A DNA stretch of 64,000 bases, from positions 1-64,000 of the forward strand of contig CAZRXY010000096.1 in NCBI GenBank assembly GCA_964604155.1, written 5' to 3'. The stretch is from Stygibacter sp964604155 (GTDB lineage: Bacteria; Cloacimonadota; Cloacimonadia; Cloacimonadales; TCS61). This document shows, piece after piece, positions 32,944 to 40,419 of the stretch (its first letter is position 1; each line of letters starts with the position of its first letter). The notes beneath the pieces were generated by a model. It ran no database searches. It had not been told where the DNA came from and saw only the letters and a program-made list of their open reading frames with translations. A program made the position numbers and the translations under genes.

Positions 32944-35013
32944 TCAGTCATTTCCCCTGAGTTTCTTTAAGATATCTTCCTGTATCTGGCTGGGAACTCT
33001 GTGATAATTGTGGAACTGCATATTATAATCTGCCTTGCCTTGAGTGAGTGATCTCAGATGAGTAACGTAACCAAAAATTTCTGCTAAAGGAATATCTGCA
33101 ACGATGCGCGTGAATTGTTCGTCAATCTCAGCCTCACTGATTATTCCCCTCCGCTGATTTATGCTGCCCATCACACTGGAACGGAATTCGTTGGGCGTTT
33201 CTATTTCTACCAGCATTACAGGCTCAAGCAGGTAAGGCTGAGCCTTGTTATACGCCTCCCTGAAAGCAAGTCTCGTAGCAATCTCAAATGCCATCTGCGA
33301 TGAATCCACTTCATGATAGGCACCGTCATTGATTTCCATCTCCACCTGAACAACTGGGAATTCTGCCAGATGACCCTTACCAAGTGATCTCAAGAAACCT
33401 TTTTCACAGGCTGGAATATAGGTTGCAGGTATCACCCCGCCACTTATCTTGTCAATAAACCTGCTGTCCTCGTCATCAAGCGGTCTTATTGTTCCGGCTA
33501 CACGGGCAAATTGTCCCCTGCCACCAGATTGTTTTTTGTGTGTATAATTAAATTTCACTTCTTTTGCTATGGATTCCCGATATGCCACCTGAGGTATTCC
33601 CGTGGTGAGCTTACAGCCATATTCACGCTTCATACGCTCCACATAAACGTCCAAATGTAATTCGCCCATCCCGGATATAATAGTCTCGCTGGACTCTTCA
33701 TCAAAATATGTCTTAAAAGTGGAATCTTCTTTGCTGAACCTATTAAGAGCTTTTGCCATGTTATCAGCAGATTTTTTGTCAACAGGAGTGAGCGATATAG
33801 ATAAAATAGGCTCCGGCACGTAAATATGCTTCATAGAAATATTTGCCCTGCCGGTAACAAAGGTGTCGCCCAGAGAACAATCTATGCCAAAAATAGCAGC
33901 TATATCACCGGCGGCTACTTCGTCGATATCTTCCATATTGCTGGCATGAAGTTTCACCAGCCTGCCTACTTTTATCTTCTTGCCTGTTGTCAGATTCACC
34001 AGATCTGTGCCTTTATTAATCCTCCCCTGATAAACTCTGAGATAGGTTAATTGACCATACTGCTGATTCTCGATTTTAAATGCCATTGCTACTGCGTCCT
34101 TATCACGGTCACTAAAGATTTCTATCTCTCGGTCATGGTGGTCTACGTCATAGGCAATATTGATAATATCTGAGGGAGATGGCAAATATTCTACCACCGC
34201 ATCTAATAAAGCACGAGTGCCTATGTTCTTGTAAGCAGACCCGGCAAAAACAGGCACTATCTGTCTGGCTATTGTAGCTTTGCGTATCGCCAAACGCAAT
34301 AGAGATAAATCCAGATGCCCCTCAAGGTAGGATTCCATGAGAGTATCACAATACATAGAAACATTTTCAAAAAGCAAATCCCGATATCTTTCAGCTTCCG
34401 GCAACAATTCCTCCGGGATAGTCTCGCGATGGATCGTCTCGTTATTCACTCCACTGTAATAAAGTGCTTCCATAGTTACTAAATCGATTATTCCCCGAAA
34501 ATTCTCGCCACTGCCAATCGGCAATTGCACAAATACTGCATTCTTACCCAGCTTGTCACGTAATTGCGTAACTACTCTGTGGGCATCTGCCCCCGTCCTG
34601 TCCATTTTATTGATAAATGCCAGATTTGGCACTTTATGCCTGTGCATCTGACGCGCTACTGTGATGGTTTGTGATTGTACTCCCCCCACCCCGCAGAGTA
34701 CCAGGATTGCTCCATCTAATACCCGTAAGGCGTTTTCTACTTCTATTGTGAAATCTACATGACCAGGCGTGTCGATTATATTGATCTCATGTTTCTTCCA
34801 TGATACATTGGTGGTAGCAGATGATATTGTAATGCCACGCTCTTTCTCCAATTCCATGGAATCCATTGTGGCTCCCACTCCATCCTTACCGCGAACTTCA
34901 TGTATTTTATGTATCCTGCCGGAATAATATAATATCCGCTCGGTAAGAGTCGTCTTCCCCGAATCTATATGAGCACTTATCCCTATGTTTCTTATCTTTG
35001 CTAATTCACTCAC
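32944..35013 (-). CDS. fusA: translation elongation factor G, mitochondrial/spirochaetal (spdEFG) type
   Basis: A 689-residue translocase GTPase with domains I-V. GTPase motifs: AHIDSGKTTLTERIL (G1, 14-28), RGITI (switch I), DTPGHVDF (G3) and NKMDRTGAD (G4). The N-terminal block HEVRGKDGVGATMDSMELEKERGITI-like sequence (about 38-63) is characteristic of mitochondrial EF-G1 and the spdEFG subfamily of spirochaetes, planctomycetes and delta-proteobacteria, not of canonical bacterial EF-G. Domain IV contains THKKQSGGRGQFARV. It is not in a str operon (no rpsL, rpsG or tuf nearby), which agrees with a second, subfunctional EF-G paralogue; in such organisms one handles elongation and another recycling. 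Confidence 0.92.
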   Translation of the reverse strand: MSELAKIRNIGISAHIDSGKTTLTERILYYSGRIHKIHEVRGKDGVGATMDSMELEKERGITISSATTNVSWKKHEINIIDTPGHVDFTIEVENALRVLDGAILVLCGVGGVQSQTITVARQMHRHKVPNLAFINKMDRTGADAHRVVTQLRDKLGKNAVFVQLPIGSGENFRGIIDLVTMEALYYSGVNNETIHRETIPEELLPEAERYRDLLFENVSMYCDTLMESYLEGHLDLSLLRLAIRKATIARQIVPVFAGSAYKNIGTRALLDAVVEYLPSPSDIINIAYDVDHHDREIEIFSDRDKDAVAMAFKIENQQYGQLTYLRVYQGRINKGTDLVNLTTGKKIKVGRLVKLHASNMEDIDEVAAGDIAAIFGIDCSLGDTFVTGRANISMKHIYVPEPILSISLTPVDKKSADNMAKALNRFSKEDSTFKTYFDEESSETIISGMGELHLDVYVERMKREYGCKLTTGIPQVAYRESIAKEVKFNYTHKKQSGGRGQFARVAGTIRPLDDEDSRFIDKISGGVIPATYIPACEKGFLRSLGKGHLAEFPVVQVEMEINDGAYHEVDSSQMAFEIATRLAFREAYNKAQPYLLEPVMLVEIETPNEFRSSVMGSINQRRGIISEAEIDEQFTRIVADIPLAEIFGYVTHLRSLTQGKADYNMQFHNYHRVPSQIQEDILKKLRGND

Positions 35014-35139
35014 TAATTTCTCCTGTTTCCTATTCCCTTCTTTGCTTTTAGCATCACTACTTATAAATTTAATGATTTTTTAAAGGAATGGCAAAACTTT
35101 TCGTCCACCGCTTATTGTCAACCAGAAGATAAAACCCGG

Positions 35140-35380
35140 CATACCACCGTAATTTATTTGTTAGTTTAAAATATTGAACTTATGAAGTTATTGGTCGTCA
35201 CCATTGCGAAGGTCTGGCGACCATTCGCAAAGTAACTTAGATTGAAGAAGTACCCTCATCCAAAACCTTGCGAATGGTCGAAAGATTTTTGCAATGGTTG
35301 ACTTTGACAACAATCTATATCTCACATAATATGAATCATTTAACAATACCAAAAATTATAAAAAACAAGGGGATGCCTGG
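35140..35380 (+). repeat. dispersed structured element, family I, copy 2
   Basis: A full-length copy of the element at 159-397. Inverted repeats are perfect here: CGACCATTCGCAA (35218-35230) with TTGCGAATGGTCG (35268-35280), nested inside GTCACCATTGC with GCAATGGTTGAC. It lies about 130 bases upstream of the fusA start. Confidence 0.75.
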
Positions 35381-35405
35381 AAGATAAAACCCTCGCATCC
35401 CCTTG
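35366..35405. terminator. terminator-like hairpin at the end of family I copy 2
   Basis: CAAGGGGATGC (35366-35376) and GCATCCCCTTG (35395-35405) form an 11-bp perfect stem followed by AAATTTTTC. The left arm is the conserved end of the repeat element; the right arm lies outside it and is absent from copy 1. Confidence 0.45.
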
Positions 35406-35483
35406 AAATTTTTCTTCTTCTTTGCTCAATAACATCCTGCAAGAGTAATGGAACAATTCCGAATTTTGGATGTTGAATTTTGA

Positions 35484-35513
35484 ATGAGTAGCCCCGTGCT
35501 TTAGTCGGGGAAT
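35484..35513. repeat. solo hairpin repeat (AGCCCCGTGCTTTAG type)
   Basis: GAATGAGTAGCCCCGTGCTT followed by TAGTCGGGG is a small palindrome also found inside family II copies (5000-5025, and 53311-53345 on the minus strand). Here it stands alone, next to the word GTTGAATTTTGAATGAG. Confidence 0.5.
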
Positions 35514-35660
35514 TTTATGCCCAGCATAAGCCCTCCCACCTCTTCTCTTATTCACCTCTTCTCCCGTCTTATCCCCGTTCACTTTCACTTATACATCTCA
35601 CTTCTCACACGCGAAGCAACACTTTCTCAATTTCAAAGAAATTCCCCAATCCCCAATCCC

Positions 35661-35695
35661 AAGTCCCGAGTTCCAAGTCCCGAGTTCCAAGTCCC
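35661..35695. repeat. 14-bp tandem repeat, 2.5 copies
   Basis: AAGTCCCGAGTTCC occurs twice exactly (35661-35674, 35675-35688) plus AAGTCCC. It is preceded by a degenerate CCCCAAT repeat (35643-35660). Confidence 0.8.
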
Positions 35696-35795
35696 AATAA
35701 TTTCACGAACCTATAAATTGCCTTATAGCTATATTATGATAACTATAATTAATTGATAAATAATAAAATAGTTTACTCAAAAATATAGTTACCAT

Positions 35796-35880
35796 AATGT
35801 TACCGGCTATTTATCTAATTTATAGTGGATTAAGTAGCATTCGTAACATTTTTTAACGTTTTGAGATATGTAAACGCATT
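35796..35880 (+). repeat. inverted repeat plus T-rich GAGATAT motif, copy 1
   Basis: AATGTTAC (35796-35803) pairs with GTAACATT (35843-35850), directly followed by TTTTAACGTTTTGAGATATG and CGCATTATTTTTATTTTT. A related arrangement follows about 250 bases downstream (36040-36145). Confidence 0.35.
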
Positions 35881-36039
35881 ATTTTTATTTTTTTTTATCA
35901 ATTTGCTGCACGTAATAACCTAAGCTTAATTTACTATTTTATATTTTATAACCAGACACAGTCCGCACCTCGTATCCTTCTCATTCTAACTTCCCCATAA
36001 CATACATAATAACAGCATGCAACACTAAATAAACAAAGA

Positions 36040-36145
36040 GTGGCACCAAAGTGACATTGTATATAATTAATATACATAGCTTTAACCTCTGTTTGCCACA
36101 CTTTTTCGTTTTTTGAGATATATTTATGCACTTTTTTGATTTTTG
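36040..36145 (+). repeat. inverted repeat plus T-rich GAGATAT motif, copy 2
   Basis: GTGGCA (36040-36045) pairs with TGCCAC (36094-36099), directly followed by ACTTTTTCGTTTTTTGAG, ATAT and GCACTTTTTTGATTTTT. The stem sequences differ from copy 1, while the trailing motif is shared. Confidence 0.35.
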
Positions 36146-36244
36146 GCTATTGATTCATTCAATCCAAACCACTTGATGACTTATTTTTATAAACCGTACC
36201 GGTGTTGACTGCCAAAACTGTACCAATATAAAAAGCTATGCAGA

Positions 36245-36478
36245 TGATCCCCGAGCTGAAGCTCGGAGCAATTCATTTATAAATAAAGAGATAGGTGCCT
36301 TTTATTTAATGTTAACTGATATATGAGCTATATTTCTTGCCTATGCCTGCCGATTGAAGCATTTTGACGGGATGTTGCATTTTCCAAGGTAATAGTTAAA
36401 TTTACCTGGAGTAACCTGCGTAATTCCATTATTGCCAATGAGCTATCAGCCCGGTTAATTAGAAAATCGGGGATATGT
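36245..36478 (+). repeat. intergenic element, family II, copy B (upstream of etfA)
   Basis: It starts with the hairpin CCCCGAGCTGAAGCTCGG, then AATTCATTTATAAATAAAGAG, GTTAACTGATATATGAGCTA, ATGCCTGCCG, and the conserved right end ATTGCCAATGAGCTATCAGC with CCGGTTAATTAGAAAATCGG and GGATATG. The left 130 bases match 53161-53306 (minus strand) at roughly three bases in four. The right end is about 80 bases before the etfA start. Confidence 0.65.
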
Positions 36479-36560
36479 CGGCTGCTTAGAAAAACCTTGA
36501 CTATTAAGCCAATAGGAAAGTCTTTATCCCTAGATTTATATAAAAATCAGGAGATACATA

Positions 36561-37742
36561 ATGATTGAAGTAATAGAACAGAGATGTGTTGGCTGCAAAG
36601 CCTGCCTGAAAGCCTGCGCCTATGGGGCAGTCACTATCATAGACAAACTGGCTGAGATCGATACCGATAAATGTGTGCTCTGTGGAGCCTGCGTAGATGC
36701 CTGCACCTTTGATGCCATCATGATCAGAAAGTATGGCCGCACCAATATTGACCGTTCTCAATACAAAGGAGTATGGGTATTCGCGGAGCAGCAAAGACAG
36801 CAATTAGCCCCGGTAGTCTTTGAATTATTGGGTAAAGGCAGAGAACTGGCAGATACTCGTGATACGCAGCTTACTGCTGTACTTATGGGCTTTCAGATAG
36901 AAAATCTGGCACAGGAATTGATTGAATCTGGTGCCGATCGCGTGATGGTTATTGACGATGAGATTCTGAAACACTTTATCGATAAGCCTTATGCTTATGC
37001 CCTGGAGGTTCTGGCAAAAAAATATAAACCTGAGATTATACTCTCGGGTGCTTCCGTGATGGGCAGATCATTTATCCCCCGCGTGGCAGTAGGTTTGCAT
37101 ACGGGTCTCACAGCAGATTGCACAGGTCTGGAAATTGATTTTGCTACGGGTCTCCTCAAGCAGACAAGACCGGCTTTCGGTGGAAACATCATGGCTACTA
37201 TTATCACCCCGGATCACCTTCCGCAAATGGCTACCGTACGCCATAAAGTTATGGATGCATTGCCACGGGACGACAGTAGAAAAGGCGAAATTATCAAAGA
37301 AGTGATTGATTTTTCCAATGTGAAAGCCTCATGCTTCTATCAGGAATTTATTAGCGATGATACCCAGGAGATCAATCTCACTGAAGCCAATTTTGTGATA
37401 TCAGGCGGTAGAGGTCTCAAAGCACCAGAAAATTTCAAGATGGTCTATGATTTAGCAAAAGCAATGGATGCCGCCGTTGCCGCTTCTCGTGCCGCAGTCG
37501 ATGCCGGCTGGGTGCCTTATCCCCATCAGGTGGGGCAAACCGGGAAAACCATTAAACCTAAGGTCTATCTCGCTCTCGGAATCTCCGGGGCTATCCAGCA
37601 CCTCGCAGGTATGCAAAGCTCAGATTATATTATCGCGGTAAACAAAGATCCTGATGCCCCGATATTTAAAGTGGCAGACCTCGGTATTGTGGGCGATATT
37701 TTTGAAATCGTCCCGCTGCTCACAAAAAAATTCGCGGGGTAG
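36561..37742 (+). CDS. etfA: electron transfer flavoprotein alpha subunit with N-terminal 2x[4Fe-4S] ferredoxin domain
   Basis: A 393-residue fusion. Two CxxCxxCxxxC clusters, CVGCKACLKAC and CVLCGACVDAC, form a bacterial ferredoxin domain (about 1-60). The EtfA N-terminal domain (about 68-250) and FAD-binding C-terminal domain (about 265-385) follow, with SGGRGLKAPENF and VGQTGKTIKPKVYLALGISG. Such ferredoxin-EtfA fusions occur in flavin-based electron-bifurcating ETF complexes, such as CarE and LctC of Acetobacterium. EtfB, normally adjacent, is missing on both sides, and so is any acyl-CoA or lactate dehydrogenase. It precedes queE by 3 bases. The ATG has AGGAGA 9 bases upstream. Confidence 0.92.
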   Translation: MIEVIEQRCVGCKACLKACAYGAVTIIDKLAEIDTDKCVLCGACVDACTFDAIMIRKYGRTNIDRSQYKGVWVFAEQQRQQLAPVVFELLGKGRELADTRDTQLTAVLMGFQIENLAQELIESGADRVMVIDDEILKHFIDKPYAYALEVLAKKYKPEIILSGASVMGRSFIPRVAVGLHTGLTADCTGLEIDFATGLLKQTRPAFGGNIMATIITPDHLPQMATVRHKVMDALPRDDSRKGEIIKEVIDFSNVKASCFYQEFISDDTQEINLTEANFVISGGRGLKAPENFKMVYDLAKAMDAAVAASRAAVDAGWVPYPHQVGQTGKTIKPKVYLALGISGAIQHLAGMQSSDYIIAVNKDPDAPIFKVADLGIVGDIFEIVPLLTKKFAG

Positions 37743-37745
37743 ATT

Positions 37746-38387
37746 ATGCTGAAAGTCTGCGAAATTTATCTTAGCATCCAGGGCGAATCCTCCTATAGCG
37801 GTCTCCCATGCATTTTTATCCGCCTTTCAGGTTGTAATCTAAGGTGCAAATGGTGTGACAGCCGCTTCCACCTCGATGTCCAGCAGGAAATGAGCATCGA
37901 TGAGATTATCGAGACAATTTCTGAATACAAACCCGTAAACCTCATCGAAATCACCGGTGGTGAGCCACTTCTTCAAGATGATACACCAAAATTAATTGAA
38001 ACTTTGAGCCAGATTGGCTATCGCATTCTACTGGAAACAAACGGCTCGCTTTCCATCGCAGAACTGCCACCGGAAATTATCAATATCGTTGATGTAAAAT
38101 GTCCCTCCAGTGGTGAACAAGATTCCTTTCTGAAAGAAAATATCATCTATCTTGATCCCGAGAAAGATGAACTGAAATTCGTGATCGCAGACCGTGAAGA
38201 TTATGATTATGCCTGCCAGTTTATCATGTATAATAATATCTGGGGCTATAATATTCTCTTTTCTGTAGTCTCCGGCAGCCTGGAACCAAAACAACTGGTA
38301 GAATGGATAATTGCTGACCGGCTGGCTGTGCGTTTCCAATTGCAGATACATAAATATATCTGGGATATCGGTACGAAAGGAGTATAG
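37746..38387 (+). CDS. queE: 7-carboxy-7-deazaguanine synthase
   Basis: A 213-residue radical SAM enzyme that contracts the pterin ring of 6-carboxytetrahydropterin to make CDG, the precursor of queuosine in tRNA. The motif YLSIQGESSYSGLPCIFIRLSG is diagnostic, followed by the cluster cysteines Cys30, Cys34 and Cys37 (CNLRCKWC), EITGGEPLLQ and ETNGS. Other que genes are absent here. It starts 3 bases after the etfA stop, and no ribosome binding site separate from the etfA end is obvious, so translation is probably coupled. Confidence 0.93.
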   Translation: MLKVCEIYLSIQGESSYSGLPCIFIRLSGCNLRCKWCDSRFHLDVQQEMSIDEIIETISEYKPVNLIEITGGEPLLQDDTPKLIETLSQIGYRILLETNGSLSIAELPPEIINIVDVKCPSSGEQDSFLKENIIYLDPEKDELKFVIADREDYDYACQFIMYNNIWGYNILFSVVSGSLEPKQLVEWIIADRLAVRFQLQIHKYIWDIGTKGV

Positions 38388-38412
38388 CCTATCCTGATTA
38401 ACTGGAAGCAAA

Positions 38413-39288
38413 ATGAGCAAAACAACTAATCATTCCAAGAGCCTGCCTGTCTCACTCAAAAACCCCATGCGCTTAGCTGTTATTGCTTTTCTTCTAGCCC
38501 TACTGGCACTTTTGACCTATGATCTGCACCACCTGGCTAACAGTCTGCTATCAATTATGCTGAACGTGATCCAATCCTTGGGGATTAGTATTCTTATCTT
38601 CTTTGCCGCTTCTCTGATAAAAATCAGAAACGCCAGGCAATACAATGACGTCAATTCACTGGTTCACACTACGAACTATGTAGCTATATATCTTTTGCTA
38701 TCAGTCTTTATCGCCGGGTTCTATGCTGTGCTGATGCACGAATGGCTGGTGGTTTTTAATTGTGTGCTCACTTTCACTCTCATCTTCTTAGTGCTTTATC
38801 TGGAAAGACGCTACAGCCTCATTCTACCTCACAGTTTCAAATTCATCCTCCTGGTTTTTCTCTATCTTTCTCTCTACCTCGGAGAAGTGCGATCATATTT
38901 CCATAAAATCCAATGGTGGGATATTGCCCTGCATTTCAGCTCCGCTATATTCATGGGTCTGATCGGTTTTGTGATTATATATATTATCTTCCGACGCCAC
39001 AATATACGCTCCTCATATTTTGTAATGATTATCTTCACTTTCACCTTCTCTATGACAGTGGGTGCACTCTGGGAGATACTGGAATTCTGCACAGACCTTA
39101 TACTGGGTACAAATATGCAAAAATCAGGGCTCGTGGATACTATGCTTGATCTTATCACAAACGCTGCCGGCGCCCTGCTGGTGTCCCTAAGCTGCTATTT
39201 ATACGTGAAATATAACCGCCGGGGTTTGATGACTGATATCATCAAAGAATTCGTGAACAGCAATCCCAGCTTAATGAAGCAAGATTAG
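38413..39288 (+). CDS. polytopic membrane protein, DUF2238 (YjdF)-like
   Basis: A 291-residue protein with about seven hydrophobic segments. The C-terminal half carries the pattern of the DUF2238/YjdF family: QWWDIALHFSSAIFMGLIGF (about 166-185), GALWEILEFCTDLILGTNMQ (about 218-237) and GLVDTMLDLITNAAGALL (about 239-256), with conserved His, Glu and Asp residues in or near the membrane. The function of the family is not known to me. The N-terminal half has extra membrane helices. It is 25 bases downstream of queE on the same strand; a functional link is not implied. Confidence 0.75.
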   Translation: MSKTTNHSKSLPVSLKNPMRLAVIAFLLALLALLTYDLHHLANSLLSIMLNVIQSLGISILIFFAASLIKIRNARQYNDVNSLVHTTNYVAIYLLLSVFIAGFYAVLMHEWLVVFNCVLTFTLIFLVLYLERRYSLILPHSFKFILLVFLYLSLYLGEVRSYFHKIQWWDIALHFSSAIFMGLIGFVIIYIIFRRHNIRSSYFVMIIFTFTFSMTVGALWEILEFCTDLILGTNMQKSGLVDTMLDLITNAAGALLVSLSCYLYVKYNRRGLMTDIIKEFVNSNPSLMKQD

Positions 39289-39359
39289 ACCTTTCACAAA
39301 ATCCCAGATCTTCAAAAAATATTTTTTGCTGTTTATCCTCTTTTAATAACTAAAATAAA

Positions 39360-39713
39360 TTATTTTTGCTCCCCTTTCGGAATAGCGATAGATGTCGTTT
39401 TGGTGCCACCCTTGTTACATTCTGCTTCTATCTCTATGACATCCCCTGCTTTTGCGTCAGGAATTGTATAACATACTTTGCCGCCCTCTTCGTTTTCCTG
39501 AAGTGTGAGAACTTGCGAAATGATTTCAGTATTATTCAAGAAAACTACGATGTTTTTTATATAATGATCTTCTGCTGAACGAACCCGATGTGAATATTCT
39601 AAAGTAAGTCCAAAAGAATCAATGTCAAAACTGGCTTGCAGTTTTACCGGGGGATGTGCGGACAGAAATAATACCGCTAATACGAATAGTGTGCTAAAAA
39701 TTGTTCTTTTCAT
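39360..39713 (-). CDS. small exported beta-domain protein (HPP-type, SOR-like fold suspected)
   Basis: A 117-residue protein with a signal peptide (RTIFSTLFVLAVLFLSAHP). The mature part begins with HPP and shows the pattern '...S.D.D...L.LEYSH.V...EDHYIKNI.V..N......L.......CYTIPDAKAGDVIEIEAECNKGG', which I associate with a widespread family of small secreted proteins in anaerobes having a desulfoferrodoxin/superoxide-reductase-like Ig fold. The metal ligands of true superoxide reductase are not obvious, so the catalytic role is open. It lies 20 bases downstream of the DUF4405-like membrane gene, in the same transcript. Confidence 0.6.
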   Translation of the reverse strand: MKRTIFSTLFVLAVLFLSAHPPVKLQASFDIDSFGLTLEYSHRVRSAEDHYIKNIVVFLNNTEIISQVLTLQENEEGGKVCYTIPDAKAGDVIEIEAECNKGGTKTTSIAIPKGEQK

Positions 39714-39733
39714 AGTAACTCCTGATAATTACC

Positions 39734-39967
39734 CTATTTGGGCTTCTTTGACTTGTGAGAAAAATACATGCTTATAATCCACTTGCGATTAAGGATGATG
39801 TGGATGAAAGCCAAAAGGCTAAAGCTTAGTCCACCATAGCGATGGATATCATAAGCAATCATCGATCCCAATATAGCTTCGGGACCATAAAGATAGAGTA
39901 TGATACCTGTTATGGTGGTTGCAAAGGCAAGAGCCAGCAGCAGATTTATGAATTTAAGTAATTTCAC
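39734..39967 (-). CDS. small DUF4405/cytochrome-b-like membrane protein
   Basis: The open frame extends upstream, but a GTG at 39967 with TAGGAG eight bases before it gives a clean 77-residue membrane protein (VKLLKFINLLLALAF). Two or three helices are visible, with His residues positioned as in DUF4405: DIHRYGGLSFSLLAFIHIIL (about 38-57), then NRKWI. These His residues could bind a b-type haem. It is the upstream partner of the small exported protein; membrane electron transfer to or from that protein is an inference. Confidence 0.6.
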   Translation of the reverse strand: MKLLKFINLLLALAFATTITGIILYLYGPEAILGSMIAYDIHRYGGLSFSLLAFIHIILNRKWIISMYFSHKSKKPK

Positions 39968-40094
39968 ACGGTTTTCTCCTATCTCTTCTCCACCATAATG
40001 TAATGCAGTTAACCGAATATGCAAGATTATTTGAAAGACAAATTAATTTTACATAAAAAAATACTATAAAATTCATCATTCTGAGCAACAAAAT

Positions 40095-40120
40095 GGGGAT
40101 CAGAAAAAATTCTCATCCCC
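40095..40120 (-). terminator. terminator of the tRNA-Arg gene
   Basis: On the minus strand GGGGATGAGAA and TTCTGATCCCC form a stem with one mismatch, followed by ATTTTGTTG. It starts 11 bases after the tRNA 3' end. Confidence 0.7.
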
Positions 40121-40130
40121 ATGATTATGG

Positions 40131-40204
40131 TGTCCCCGACGCGATTCGAACGCACGGCCTTTTGATCCGGAGTCAAACGCTCTATCCAACTGAGCTACGG
40201 GGAC
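40131..40204 (-). tRNA. tRNA-Arg (anticodon CCG)
   Basis: 74 nt on the minus strand: acceptor GTCCCCG pairing with CGGGGAC, D arm GCTCAGTTGGATAGAGC, anticodon arm TTTGA-CTCCGGA-TCAAA with anticodon CCG reading codon CGG, T arm with TTCGAAT, discriminator A. The 3' CCA is not encoded (CACC follows), so it must be added post-transcriptionally. Confidence 0.95.
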
Positions 40205-40419
40205 ATTCTGCGCATCTCGTATCTCTTTATCCCGAATCACAGCGAATGACATACTCTGCAGCCACCCATATTTGTCCAAGCTTTTTTTCTTAATTTTCTT
40301 TCGCACTGCTGATACCGTCTCATCTGTAGCTTCTGCTCGATAATTACCTGCCAGAAAAAAATTATCGACAGTTAAATAGTGAAGTGATACGGATTGCAAT
40401 TCCGTTCAGGTATCGGGTA

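Larger units (their letters stand above)
35014..36560. other. 1.5-kb gene-free, repeat-rich intergenic region
   Basis: I find no credible gene in this long spacer between fusA and the ferredoxin-EtfA gene; short open frames in it have no ribosome binding site and translate repeat sequence. It contains family I copy 2, a terminator-like hairpin, a solo hairpin repeat, a 14-bp tandem repeat, two related T-rich motifs each preceded by an inverted repeat, and family II copy B. It is the densest non-coding region of the window. Confidence 0.65.

Noticed and set aside
35641..35700. Possible CRISPR-like array
   Set aside because: The 14-bp units are directly tandem with no spacers; no cas genes are present.
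35340..36131. Three short frames in the fusA-etfA spacer (35340-35588, 35517-35756, 35946-36131)
   Set aside because: They translate repeat DNA (family I end, 14-bp tandem repeat, T-rich motif) and lack ribosome binding sites.
40100..40399. Minus-strand frame of 99 codons including VAQLDRAFDSGSKGRAFESRRGH
   Set aside because: This is the well-known spurious translation of a tRNA-Arg gene; the tRNA at 40131-40204 explains it.
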